This document shows, piece after piece, positions 51,901 to 60,559 of a DNA stretch of 64,000 nucleotides. Source of the DNA: Galbula dea (lineage: Eukaryota; Chordata; Aves; Piciformes; Galbulidae); assembly GCA_013399015.1 (NCBI GenBank), contig VWZX01010410.1, forward strand, positions 310,001 to 374,000, written 5' to 3'. Positions within the stretch are counted from its first letter, which is position 1, and each line of letters begins with the position of its first letter. The notes beneath the pieces are model-generated. The model did not search any database, had not been told where the DNA came from, and saw only the letters and a list, made by a program, of their open reading frames with translations. A program made the position numbers and the translations under genes.

Positions 51901-53851
51901 ATATAGGGTTTTTTCCTGTGAAAAAGTCTTTGCTATTAGACAAGTCCAAAACACTTGGGCTTTGCTTTTGGGGGACTCCTACTGCAGGCAGACAGGTTTC
52001 TAGTGCTGTTTGGACACTAGATCTGTAGTATTCAGTTTCTGAGCTCTTTTGAAGATGATTTTAAGTAGTCTTTTGGTCTGTTAGAATCGTAGAATCGTTA
52101 TGGTTGGAAAAGGCCTCTGAGATAGTGTCAGGTTAACAGTTGGACTCAATCAGAACACTAACACTACTACTTCTCGCACACATCTCTGTCAGATACGTGA
52201 AAACTTTAAAGTGCTCTCATTTGGGCAAAATCAGTATACTATAGATAGCATTTCCTGAAGGAAGAGGACTTGCTGTCAATCCTCAAGAAGGGCAAGCTAT
52301 CTCCAGTCTATTTAAAGGTAGATGCTACTCTTCCCCATACACATGAAGGCAGAGTTCAGCCTGTGTTCTTCAAGTATAGTCATTACAAACCTCTTTTCCT
52401 GGCCTTTATCTTCCCACCAAGGCCTGGTTAGCCAAACCATGGCAATGTCTCCAGGTCCAGTTTCTTATGTTTTTAAATGCCACTGCCAGTGGGATTTGTG
52501 AGCATATCACTGTAGTAACTGATTGCCACATTGGTACAAATGTGGCTTTTCCTGGTTCTCATCCTGAGAAAAAAGACTCTTGGAGACTTAATTTAACTGC
52601 TGCTTGACTGTACAACATCTACTGTATGCATGCCATGTTACTCAGATTTTGCCTTACTTGCTGTTCCTGTGGTTGTGTCAAAGTTAAATTGTCAGCTGTG
52701 TACAAGCAATTTTCATCCATATTTTCAGCCCAGATAGTAGTGCAGACCAGGCACAGAGAGCTGGTAAAATGCCTTTGCTTCCCCATTGAGTGATGGAGTT
52801 TTATTGTCTGAGGCTCAGGAGTATGGTATGTGTATTACATTGGCAGTTTTACTGAGCTGCCTGTCAAGCAAGGAGTAAATTGACATCTAGCCTCTGCTCC
52901 TTTATTTAAGGTGACTCCTGAATATTTGGAGGTTTTGGGGGTTTTTTTTAGCAAAAAATGAAAATGTTATCTTTGCCCTTACAGCTTTTGCTGTAATCCA
53001 CATATAAATGAGGTGATAAAAAGTAAGGATTAAATAAATCTTTGCTAATACTTTTTGATTGGCTTAATCAATAATTAATCATTTCTTAGATGAGGCTGTA
53101 TCTTGTGGAGTAGATATAATTGGATTAGCTGCTGAGAGGCCTTTGGAGCTTTGAAGAGATTAAAATGGCTGTCAATCCTGTAATTAAACTGCCACAAACA
53201 AAAGCAATAGTATTAGAATCAGTCAGCTTTTTAAAAATGAATCAACAAGTACTTACACACCCCTAGAAGTGCTGTAGGCAGAGTCTGTTTTCATAACTGA
53301 TTTGTTTCCTTCAACAAGGTGAATGCATATCAAATAACTGTTTTAACTGCATGGGCATATGTTGGCCAGAACAGCAGGTGAAATTTTAGGGAGCAATGGC
53401 TGTCGGAGAACTCTTAGATGAAAGCTAGTTTGTATATCTAAAGGAGTGAACCTGCTCCTTGTGTTGAGCCTATTAGGCGCTGACTTCTCATGATGTCTTT
53501 AATTGGCTGAGTAGGTTTGGTCTACATGAATGAAGTCTTTATCTGTCCTGCTTTTCCCCTCCTACCTATTTTGGAAGGGTTTTTGTTCCTCTTTCTTCGA
53601 AGCAGAGGGCTTTAGCAGAAATAACTTCCTTTTAAAGCCTCATTATGTACTAAAGCATATACTGTACGTGACTGTATTATACACATGTGAATTGATGTGT
53701 GCATATGCTAATATATATTCTTTTTTCAAATCTCTACAGAGATGAGCTTATAAAACCAATGGGAGTGCGGCCTGATGGTACAATGGCTCCTTTGGAAGAA
53801 GCAGTCAGCCAGTACCATACCAACAAGCAAGACAGTTCAGATTCAGACTAA
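12893..53851 (+). CDS. RIC8B: RIC8B, Galpha-s/olf chaperone and GEF (10 coding exons, 536 aa)
   Basis: Complete RIC8B coding region. Exons: 12893-12979, 16185-16232, 31954-32562, 36069-36163, 40839-40992, 41302-41397, 43866-44010, 44164-44308, 46129-46248 and 53740-53851. All introns are GT-AG and all joins keep frame, giving 536 residues. RIC8B is a cytosolic armadillo/HEAT-like superhelix protein. It folds nascent Galpha-s and Galpha-olf and acts as their exchange factor. Family blocks seen include [102 protein letters not shown] and the acidic [15 protein letters not shown]8A is excluded because the blocks fit RIC8B much better (KLCEG N-terminus, [14 protein letters not shown]-terminal SSDSD). 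The start ATG has a strong context (GGCATGG). No frameshift or internal stop. A CpG island with E-box/CRE lies upstream. Intron 2 is enlarged by an ERV. Confidence 0.97.
12980..16184 (+). other. RIC8B: RIC8B intron 1
   Basis: About 3.2 kb. The first 150 bases are still CpG-rich and the rest is AT-rich. No repeat, exon or RNA gene recognised. The acceptor has a T-rich tract followed by ACAG. Confidence 0.8.
16185..16232 (+). CDS. RIC8B: RIC8B coding exon 2
   Basis: 48-base exon encoding [16 protein letters not shown], flanked by TTTTTTTACAG and GTAAGT, phase 0 on both sides. The DEDKRK|KLCEG join to exon 3 is as in the family. It is too short to stand out as an open frame. Confidence 0.92.
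16233..25690 (+). other. RIC8B: RIC8B intron 2, part before the ERV
   Basis: AT-rich intron. Apart from a run of ten G at 19527-19536 and a 98-bp tandem duplication at 21.8 kb, nothing recognised. The open frames (such as 151 codons at 18978-19433) have no recognisable domain content. Confidence 0.75.
21815..22014. repeat. Perfect 98-bp tandem duplication
   Basis: The block beginning TGTTAGGTCTGTAAC at 21815 repeats exactly from 21913 to 22010, with a few bases of a third start at 22011. The two copies show no difference, so the event is recent or an assembly artefact. Confidence 0.93.
26235..26242 (+). promoter_or_regulatory. LTR TATA box
   Basis: TATAAATA in the LTR, 79 bases before the AATAAA: the standard spacing for a short R region. 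It appears intact. Confidence 0.65.
26314..26319 (+). terminator. LTR AATAAA poly(A) signal
   Basis: Canonical hexamer at the R/U5 side of the LTR, in the RIC8B sense orientation, followed by TTTTGGGG-type sequence downstream at about 26371. Confidence 0.6.
26399..26416 (+). other. ERV primer-binding site, tRNA-Arg type
   Basis: TGGCGAGCCAGCCAGGAG is the exact complement of the 3' 18 bases (CCA included) of vertebrate tRNA-Arg(ACG), as recalled from established tRNA sequence. It lies just after the LTR, as required for minus-strand priming. Confidence 0.8.
26622..26649. repeat. 28-bp perfect palindrome in ERV leader
   Basis: The left arm TTGTCTTATGGGTT is followed directly by its exact reverse complement, centred on GTTAAC. 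It lies 206 bases after the primer-binding site, where retroviral dimer-initiation palindromes are found. Confidence 0.9.
27035..27239. repeat. 205-bp duplicate, copy 1 (before the N)
   Basis: Begins AAGTGATTGTGGAGTC and ends CCTGTGTGT directly before the N at 27240. It is identical to 27241-27445, including the homopolymer lengths (12 A and 7 A). Confidence 0.95.
27240..27240. other. Ambiguous base N (probable assembly gap)
   Basis: The only N in the window, exactly at the junction between two identical 205-base copies. Confidence 0.95.
27241..27445. repeat. 205-bp duplicate, copy 2 (after the N)
   Basis: Exact copy of 27035-27239, followed by new sequence (TGCTATTG). The pattern fits two contig ends that overlap but were not merged. 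Confidence 0.95.
27964..28960 (+). pseudogene. ERV gag remnant
   Basis: The ATG at 27964 opens MGNSQMKKT, a glycine-2 start of the retroviral myristoylated type. Stops follow at once. Further on are matrix-like fragments ([30 protein letters not shown]) in shifting frames, which resemble the N-terminal Gag of gammaretrovirus-like ERVs. A tandem repeat (28582-28696) and a proline-rich stretch with a PPPP run near 28817-28832 come next. No capsid major-homology region or zinc knuckle was found, so the second half of gag is deleted. Confidence 0.7.
28582..28696 (+). repeat. Degenerate GTAAAAGYGT tandem repeat inside gag
   Basis: The GTAAAAGTGT / GTAAAAGCGT theme recurs about six times with variable spacers (GAGTGA, CAGT, CGTTAAGT). 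It is bounded by ordinary gag-region sequence. Confidence 0.75.
29170..29880 (+). pseudogene. ERV pol remnant: reverse transcriptase
   Basis: Reads fingers/palm pieces: [10 protein letters not shown], then [26 protein letters not shown] and KLFAFKW (about 29200-29490). After a frame break come GFKNSPT-like and CIDNLLSAT (29631-29657), then [16 protein letters not shown] (about 29758-29805). Segments between KCELE and ILPAK and between NQIV and LKEAL are deleted relative to gammaretroviral RT. The catalytic YxDD box reads CIDN, with the second Asp lost, so this copy could not polymerise even if read through. Confidence 0.82.
30420..30790 (+). pseudogene. ERV pol remnant: RNase H
   Basis: An open stretch shows [20 protein letters not shown], then [15 protein letters not shown] and [20 protein letters not shown]. 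This is the RNase H order of gammaretroviral Pol, with two of the catalytic acidic positions kept and others altered. It is followed by stops from about 30786. Confidence 0.82.
30994..31122 (+). pseudogene. ERV pol remnant: integrase C-terminal end
   Basis: 43 codons including the stop: [13 protein letters not shown], then [13 protein letters not shown]. This is the GPY/F-type C-terminal module of gammaretroviral integrase. The zinc-binding and catalytic domains are absent, because only about 200 bases of unrecognised sequence separate it from RNase H. Confidence 0.78.
31140..31750 (+). pseudogene. ERV env remnant, mainly transmembrane subunit
   Basis: After a cysteine-containing fragment ([12 protein letters not shown], about 31195-31230) there is an open frame from 31308 to 31727. 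It shows a [16 protein letters not shown] segment like the membrane-proximal part of gammaretroviral TM proteins, then a long hydrophobic anchor ([20 protein letters not shown]). The coding tail runs into an AT-rich repeat (31664-31749). The surface subunit is almost entirely missing. A pseudogene fragment. Confidence 0.72.
31664..31749 (+). repeat. Three degenerate AATACTTTTGTCAATGTCAATCT-like repeats
   Basis: Units start at 31664, 31688 and 31726, each AATACKTTT followed by a CAAT-rich segment. They form the very end of the recognisable ERV. Confidence 0.65.
31954..32562 (+). CDS. RIC8B: RIC8B coding exon 3
   Basis: Largest exon, 203 codons ([13 protein letters not shown] to DSWNVHSK), acceptor TTGCACAG, donor GTAAGG, phase 0 on both sides. 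It carries the bulk of the armadillo-like repeats, including [29 protein letters not shown] and [15 protein letters not shown]. Confidence 0.97.
32563..36068 (+). other. RIC8B: RIC8B intron 3
   Basis: About 3.5 kb, AT-rich. It contains one antisense CR1 at 33741-34238. Otherwise no feature recognised. Confidence 0.8.
33741..34238 (-). mobile_element. CR1 LINE, antisense, with intact ORF2 C-terminus
   Basis: The minus strand reads a continuous CR1 ORF2 C-terminal end ([16 protein letters not shown], then [20 protein letters not shown] and [20 protein letters not shown]), stopping at 33819-33821. A short 3'UTR and the tail complement (TCACAGAATCATTACGGTTG) follow at 33741-33765. It is 5'-truncated like most CR1 copies. 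Absence of stops over about 140 codons shows it is younger than the other copies here. Confidence 0.94.
36069..36163 (+). CDS. RIC8B: RIC8B coding exon 4
   Basis: 95 bases, [20 protein letters not shown] to TEELH, ending in a split Ser codon (AG|C). The donor is GTTGGT, weaker than consensus. Confidence 0.95.
36164..40838 (+). other. RIC8B: RIC8B intron 4
   Basis: About 4.7 kb, AT-rich. It has a short purine-rich and (ACC)n patch at 39500-39560. No mobile element or exon recognised. Confidence 0.75.
39500..39560. repeat. Purine-rich low-complexity patch with (ACC)n
   Basis: G/A-rich run followed by CCACCACCACCACC within intron 4. It produces a spurious Trp/Phe-rich minus-strand frame. Confidence 0.7.
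40839..40992 (+). CDS. RIC8B: RIC8B coding exon 5
   Basis: 154 bases: [17 protein letters not shown], a short linker ([12 protein letters not shown]), then [20 protein letters not shown]. Acceptor TGTTTCAG, donor GTATGG, ending in phase 0. Confidence 0.96.
41302..41397 (+). CDS. RIC8B: RIC8B coding exon 6
   Basis: 32 codons, [19 protein letters not shown] to RKFIKAQ, phase 0 both sides, donor GTAAGT. The preceding intron is only 309 bp. Confidence 0.96.
41398..43865 (+). other. RIC8B: RIC8B intron 6
   Basis: About 2.5 kb of AT-rich sequence ending in a long T tract before CCAG. Nothing recognised. Confidence 0.75.
43866..44010 (+). CDS. RIC8B: RIC8B coding exon 7
   Basis: 145 bases, [15 protein letters not shown] to [10 protein letters not shown] plus one base of the next Val codon. 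This is the most conserved block of the Ric-8 family. Confidence 0.97.
44164..44308 (+). CDS. RIC8B: RIC8B coding exon 8
   Basis: 145 bases: [44 protein letters not shown]. The acidic stretch has casein kinase 2-type sites at Ser444 and Thr449, the region known to be CK2-phosphorylated in RIC8A. It ends in a split codon (AA|C). The intron before it is only 153 bp. Confidence 0.96.
44309..46128 (+). other. RIC8B: RIC8B intron 8
   Basis: About 1.8 kb. It has an A-rich simple repeat at 44481-44562 and no other recognised feature. Confidence 0.75.
44481..44562. repeat. (AAAC)n-rich low-complexity tract
   Basis: Repeated CAAACAAA/CAAAAAC units on the plus strand. Confidence 0.8.
46129..46248 (+). 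CDS. RIC8B: RIC8B coding exon 9 (probable cassette exon)
   Basis: 120 bases, [19 protein letters not shown] to MFDKLS. It enters and leaves in the same phase, so skipping keeps frame and removes residues 461-500 (N460 becomes K). This is the exon missing in the described Ric-8B delta-9 isoform of mammals. Acceptor CCCTCCAG, donor GTATTG. Confidence 0.95.
46249..53739 (+). other. RIC8B: RIC8B intron 9
   Basis: About 7.5 kb between the cassette exon and the final exon. Contains a nine-G run (48461-48469) and a short CR1 remnant at about 52084. No exon recognised. Confidence 0.75.
52084..52126 (-). mobile_element. CR1 LINE 3' end remnant, antisense
   Basis: AGAATCGTAGAATCGTTATG followed by GTTGGAAAAGGCCTCTGAGA is the complement of a CR1 tail and adjoining 3'UTR. 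The rest is not recognisable. Confidence 0.75.
53740..53851 (+). CDS. RIC8B: RIC8B coding exon 10 (C-terminus)
   Basis: Completes Arg500 and encodes [20 protein letters not shown] through [13 protein letters not shown], with TAA at 53849-53851. The Ser/Asp-rich end is typical of RIC8B. Confidence 0.96.
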
Positions 53852-54206
53852 AGCATCACCTGCTTCACTCTCAATTCTCCTTTAATCCATGCTTTTTCTT
53901 AGAGCCACGACATCTTTTATCTAGGCATTTTATCCTCACGTTAGCCAGCATCACTTTAACTGTGCTATTACTAGAATATTTAAATTAGTCCTATGGTGTA
54001 ATGTCTGAAATTTGTCTGTTTAAAGAATATATCAATTTAATAGTTTATGGTCTTTATTAACTTAAAACTAAATGTATTTCAAAGGGATAAAAAGTGAAAG
54101 CCTACAATATAAAATACAAACACTTTACTTTTCCAGAACTTTGTAGATTTTTCCCGTTCTTGGTATTTTTTTTGTTGTTGCCAGTCTCTCCCTTTATATA
54201 ATTGTA

Positions 54207-54212
54207 ATTAAA
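54207..54212 (+). terminator. RIC8B: ATTAAA poly(A) signal candidate, RIC8B proximal
   Basis: Variant hexamer 356 bases after the RIC8B stop. Confidence 0.4.
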
Positions 54213-54784
54213 GAAGCATGTTTGGTTAATGGCATTGGGACCAGAGTGTGTTTAAACTTGGAAGTCTGAATGACCTTGTGAAGCTGCTTTAACAAGCATT
54301 CAGCAGTGATTTCAGAGCTACCCTTTTTAAATGTCATTGGATTTTTTACTGCTACACAGTTCTGTGGTTAAGATTTTACTAACGTGTTGGTCACTGACTG
54401 CTGATAAAATTACCTTTGAATGAGAACAAAATTATGTATGTTTTATGTCATGCCTCCTCTTTCTGATTAAGACTACACAACTATATCCTCCTTCCCATAT
54501 TTAGTTAAGTAAAAACATCTCTGTTCAAAATAGCCTTCAAGTATGTGCACTTAAATGTTGCCATGAATGGAAGTAGACTAAAGTGAAGTGCATGTGCAAG
54601 TGTTTACTGAGTTGAGGCCTGCTTTTGGAGATTAACTGGTATGCCTCACTTGAAGGGAAGTCAAACTAATCAACAAGAAATATTTCCTTTTCAGGGACAA
54701 CTTTGGAAGTGATGGGATAGAGAATGGAAAGCTGGAAAACAGAAGAAAGTGTCACTTTCAACTCTGTATTCTTTAACAGCAAAG

Positions 54785-54790
54785 ATTAAA
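54785..54790 (+). terminator. RIC8B: ATTAAA poly(A) signal candidate, RIC8B distal
   Basis: Variant hexamer followed within 30 bases by a GT-rich downstream element, the better supported of the two ATTAAA sites. Confidence 0.45.
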
Positions 54791-55287
54791 GTTTTAGGGG
54801 TGCTGTCCTGCTGTTGTTGCCTCTTGGCCCGCTTGGTTTCTTTCTCTGTGTGTTTCTACCAATATGAATTATGTGAAGAATAATCCATGTTCTAGTTTGT
54901 AATTCCTTTTTTTTTTTCCTCAGAAGCATGCACATGCCATTCTTGTGAACCTTTCAAACACTGGTGGAAGGTTCTCCAGGTTGTTTCCTATGACTTGACA
55001 CTGGTTCTCTGAACTAAGGAAACTGGTATTCAAAGACCTTGTAAAAAAAGGACTTGATATGAAATAATGCTGTGGTTTCCCATATGAGGAGCTCCCTTAA
55101 ATCTCCAAAAGGACTAAAAAGAAATGATGCACTGCTGTCCTTCAGCAGTTGCTTGTTTGTCCAAAGGACACTGCCCAGCCATAGCACTGCCTTTAAAAAA
55201 AACAAACACAAATAAACCACAAAACAAAGGAAATTAGGGACATGAATTATATACATTTCTGTATGCTGGGACCCTTCTCAATGCTTC

Positions 55288-55384
55288 TGTGTGACCTGGT
55301 CTAGGTCCTCTGGCAGTGGCGTTGGAGTAGATGATCTCTAAGTCCCTTCCTGATCCTAACATTCTGTGATTGTGATTCTGTGAT
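55288..55384 (+). mobile_element. CR1 LINE 3' end remnant
   Basis: GTGACCTGGTCTAGGTCC..., GTTGGAGTAGATGATCTCTA, AGTCCCTTCCTGATCCTAAC and ATTCTGTGATTGTGATTCTG reproduce the CR1 3'UTR and tail with moderate divergence. Confidence 0.88.
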
Positions 55385-56454
55385 GTTTTGGGTTGTGACT
55401 TGCCTTGGGCTATGTTGTCTGCTGCATCCACAGCAGAACATCACTATTCGCGTGGGGGGAAGGCATGTACTGTTCCCATAGAACAACAGCTAAAGCAAAC
55501 CCCATCAATCTACTGATAATACTGTAATTGTACCTATTATATGTAAATCATACATAATTCCCATGAAGGGGAAGGGAGGAGTTGTCCAGGAGCAAGAAAT
55601 GTGCTTAGCTGCATCTAAGCTGGGTCTCAAAAATGTGATTCTGGATTTAGCATCATCCATTGACTAGTCTCAGCTCAACACAGGCAAGTATTAAATGCAC
55701 TGCAGGTGCAAGGAATTTATGAACCTCCCTGAGGAGCAAAACTTAACTAGCTCTGTTAATGAGGAATTGAGTCCTGTCTGGTATCAGCTGAGTCTGTTTC
55801 CTGGGGTTGGAGAAGCAGTTATTTCAGTAATGGGTTCTATATGGTTTGCTATAGAGGGATGAGTGCAAAGCATGGAAAAGAGCAAAATCTCAAATTGTTG
55901 CTTTACAAGTTGTAGAATATGCTCCTACAGTTAGCTGGCTAAAGAGATCAGTAAAACAATAATGGCTGCAGGGACCTCATTACAAATGGTATAGTGTGAG
56001 CCTTTTGTGGTCTGGCTCCTGTCAGTTGCAACAGGGCAATAATAGTTGCAATAAACAGTTTTGTTTAGTTTATCTTGGAAAATACGTGGTTGTTGTAGGT
56101 TTTATAGGTATGAGATGCTGCCTCAGTTAAAAAGAAAAAAAAATAAGACCAAGCATAGAAGGTTCTCCCTGAATTCTCTAGCTCAAAAAATTTTCGTAAG
56201 TGGGTAGCCTGTAGTGCAGGTTGATCTAGTTAAATTAACTTCTAGTAAGGCAGAATTCCAAAGCATTGGTAGTTTCAAGATGATAGTTTGTGGAAGGTGT
56301 GCTGCAATATTTTTGGCTTGTCTTTGAAATGTAACATAGGACCATCTTTGGCTGCACCATCTGGAGATCTGGGAAGGTCATGGGACAAAGTTCTTCCAAC
56401 ACAACAGTGCATCTGCTTCTTTGTGTGCTTTGGATTGGAGTCTGGAGAAAAGTG

Positions 56455-56570
56455 TTTGGTGGGGGGTTGTTCGGTTGTTTGGGTTTTTTTAAAGAAAAAC
56501 TACTCAAAACCAACAAAATTTCAAACAAAAAACCTGCAAGCAAACAAAAACAAAAAAGAAAATCTGGAAT
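56455..56570. repeat. G/T-rich then A/C-rich low-complexity sequence
   Basis: GTTGTTCGGTTGTTTGGG-type sequence followed by (CAAAA)n-type sequence; weak potential to pair with itself. Confidence 0.6.
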
Positions 56571-59500
56571 TTTGTTTACTGTGAGATTAGGATTTGTTTC
56601 AGACTTTATTTTCAGAGCTGTACCTCCAAAATTGGAGGCTTGGACAACTGAACTTTATCTAAATGGGCAAACTGGGCTGTGAGCCTGACCAGTTTGGGGA
56701 ATGGTCTCTCTTCTCTCCAGTGGAGCACAGTGGTGCTGCATCTGCTTTTGAACAAGTGTCTCAAGTTCATATGTGATGTGGCCATGTGAGAATCTGCTGC
56801 AACCTGGAACATTTTAGGACATGGTAGTCTCAAGCATGGAGAGTGATGAAAAGTTTGCTGCCTCTATCAGCATTTGTTCTGATAGTCATCATATATGTAT
56901 GACTTATGTGTTTCATTCCATGTGGTATGAGCTATTCTGTATTATAAAACATTTGATTATATGACTACATGCTTTCATTTTTCCTCCAAAACACTTGAGT
57001 GTAGTTGACTAAGAAAATCAGAAAAAAAAGAACTGTTCTGAGTAAAATGTCAAATTTTCTGATGGTGACTGTAAAAGTGTTAGCCAGTGGGTTTCAGAGA
57101 CCTGTACCTTTCATTCCCAAACAAAATTGCACAGTCAGTCCCAAGTGCAAAAACTTGTGTTTCAATCTTTGTTTTGGCATCAACAGGCCAAAGTGACACA
57201 GTTCTCACTAAAACTCGTCAGTGATTTGGAAGCTTTCTTTCTTTGTTTCCCATTAGAGTTATGAAACAAAAGCCAATGGGAAATTGCTGAAATTTGTGAG
57301 AATGTATTGTTCTTTTGCAAAATAATGCAGGAGAATTTGTTTAAATGTTCATGAAAACTTCCTGGCAGGTATTTTCAAATGCTAATTGAAACTTTATGTG
57401 CCCTGAAAGTGGTTTTCAGGAGAAAGGGATGTTTACAATTTCTTAAAAATGTTGTTGTGAGAAAATTACCAGAACTTCAAAAAAACTTGCCAAAGAGGAA
57501 AACACATTAGCTTTGATGTTTTGAATATATAAAATTGCTATATATATGTGTAGATTTTTCTCCCCGTATCTAGAATTTTTCTAAGTACCTGAAAGTCTGC
57601 AATGGCTTCAAAAAAAAAGAAAAAGAGATTGAGAATAACTGGGCAATAGTATATTTTTCTTAAGAGTTCTTCAAGCAATAATTTCCTCTACTTCTGGGTG
57701 AAAAATTGGTTGTCAAAGGTAGCAGCTTTTAAAGAAGAGAATATTACAATGAAGCTCTCATATTGGTTGGTTGCCAAGCATCCAAAGCTGAAAGAGGAAA
57801 GTAAACCCCAGAGTACACAAGATCCCAAATCTCCTGAAGGAGCATTCCACAACATTGTCCTTCACCTTAGTGCCACAAAACAGCTAATAAAATCCTGTGC
57901 TTTAATAAGGCTGCCTGTAAAAAGACTGTTCCGCTATTCAAACTGTCGAGAGGCAGACTTTGCTGGTCTTTGATGAGCAGCAAGTTAAACAGCTGCCCAG
58001 ATCAGATTCTTTTCAGGTCAAGCATGGAAGAATGATGATTTAGTAGTAATAGAAAGATGCAGCTCATTTTCGGACAAAAAAAAGAGGCACAATTTAATCC
58101 AGCAAATGAAAATCTTTGTTAGGTTAACATCTTAGTTACTTTGACAGCTCTGGCTTTTATGAAAAGCAATGGGGAACATTTTTCTGGTTTCTTTCTGCAG
58201 AAGGTTTTGCTCATCCTAAAGTTGGTTCTCTCTAAAAGACATGTTCTCACTCTGGTGATGCAATATTTAGACCAGGAATTATGGGGCGAAGTGATGTCCT
58301 TTTCATATTGCCATGTATCCTCAAGCTGGGTGTGCTTGGGAACGCAAAAGTGCTCTCAGTGCTGTCTGAAGATAGGCAAAAGAGCCTGGAAAGATAAGCT
58401 TCAACTCCTTCCTGACTGCTGCTGCTGCCAGCCAGCTAGCTAGCTGCCTCAGGGGGAACCCGAGGGCAGCAGAGGTCCGGCCTAGCAGAGGTGGGACCTG
58501 GGAGGTCACCCTGCCTATATCCTACTTCCTGTGGGTAACTAGGGCAGGCACAAGGCTGCAGGGTGGCCAGGCAGATGTGGAAGTTGCAGGTGGTTATGTG
58601 GTGTGGGAAAGGGTGATAATTGCCTAATTGTATTAGAGCTGTGTATTTTTTTCAGGGCTCCTCCTCTCACCACCAGCAGCACTTTCTGCAGGTGAGTTCA
58701 GTTAATTTTCTGCATTTACCTATTAACTTGGCCCAGGGAAAGGCTATGCCTTCATTAAGGTATTGCCTTTGCTTGTAAGGATTGGTAATATGTTGGCTGT
58801 TTCATGTCTGTCCCTCATTTTGAAGGTGCACCACCCTTCTGTGATTTGCTTTTCTTCTTGAGAGCAAGTCCCCCTTCTCACTCTGTACAAGTAAGAATGA
58901 GGAAGAGAGGGTCCCACAAGAAGGGACCAAACTCGATTGTTGGGAGGAAGGTAGGAGCAGACATGTTTCCTGTCTACATAGTATGGGAACCTCTTTCAGT
59001 TCTACAGTGAGACATCTCTGAAGGCCAGGCTGTCCTTCAGCTATTCCCATCTCAGTGACCTCCGGCCAGGCTTGAGGACAGCAGATGCAGTCTGATAGGT
59101 GGAGAAGAAAAGTCCCCAAAAGCTGACCAAAGCCACAAGCAGTCCAATAGCATCATCTGACTATGTCACTCAGGTCAGCTCCCTGTCCTAGCTGGGAGCT
59201 ACAGGCACCAACAGGATCAAGTAAGCCCCTCAAGCATCCTGACTTTCTCTAGAACAGGCATGAACACAGAGTACTGATCTGCTGACATGCCTGGGAATCG
59301 ATCCCTCAGACAGCATGCCAATCTCTGTGGGGCACCTACACAGGCTTTTAGAGGTTGATGGGGAAGGAATTATTCAGACCACCCATCTTAGCTGGCTGAA
59401 TTACCCGGGTAGTCTCTTCAAACTGCTTCTCCAGTCACGGATAAGAGAGGACAATTCAGCGTAAGGCTAATTTGGGTGCACTGAATGACCCACTGCAGGA

Positions 59501-60559
59501 GTTTTGCTTTCCCTCCCTTGACTACAGAGACATCCTGGGGAGACCAGCTGGTTACATTTAACTGCTAAATTGGTTGCCAAAACATGGGTGGCAAGAATTC
59601 CTTCCTGTTTCCCCTTTGCCATGGACCACGCTCTTCCCAGAGCAGGATCTTCCCTTGCTCTCTCTTGCAGATCCAGAGAAAGAAAGTGCAGTAGTGCTCA
59701 GTGCAGTGGGATAAAGGCCCCCAGGAACCACCAAATACTGCATTGCAATGGTTGATAGGTACTGTATAATACTGTGTGTAGGATTTCATGGATATTTCTT
59801 TAAATAGATCCTTTAAAGCAGCTTTGCTTTTGGGAGCCTGTTTAACAACTTACTTCGGTATAAGCCAAGTTTTACATATGTTCTGAAATTTAAAAAGCAA
59901 AGTGAGACCTCAAGCAAAAATGGTAATTAGGGAGGTACAGACTAGAGAGGAAAAAAAAAAACCTTTAAGTTCTCTCTAGAGAAAAAAAAAACAAACCACA
60001 AATGGAGAAGAAGGTGAAGCCATTCAAAATAAACCCTGCTGAGATTGCCCCTTCCTCTTTGGCTGATAAACCCATTACAAATTAAAACAAAAGCATTCAC
60101 AGGCTTCAGGGTATCTGTAAACCCTCTTTTGCCTTCTAGTTTTCATAACCGATACTGACTGTACGTTTTGGTCCTCATCTAATCAAAAAGGCCAATTCTT
60201 CATTCTGGAAGTTCAAAATACAAGTTTTTGCCATATTAAAGCCAGCAAGTGTAAGAATCCAAACCTGAACCCAAACTACCAGGATTCTAGTACTTCAGGA
60301 TTGTTTTATGCTCAAGAAGTGATCTTGTCTGGTAAATCACAGTGCTGTGGCACACCACACTTCCAAAGGCATTTGAAAAAAGCAGTAGGGTTTCTCCCAC
60401 CCCTCATTTTTGAGAAAAGACTAGTGACTGCCTGGATTCCCTCCTGTTTTCTCAGTCCTCTAATGTTCATAACACCCTGTTGGGGAGGAATAATTCCCAT
60501 CCAAGTTGTAAAACACACTTTTAAGTAGACAGGAAAAGCATGAACGGAGCTGTACAGAA

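Larger units (their letters stand above)
53852..54830 (+). other. RIC8B: RIC8B 3' untranslated region (end estimated)
   Basis: AT-rich, ORF-free sequence after the stop. Candidate ATTAAA signals are at 54207 and 54785; the second is followed by a GT-rich tract (GGTGCTG, TGTTGTTG). AATAAA also occurs at 55211 and 56050, so longer forms are possible. Confidence 0.55.
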
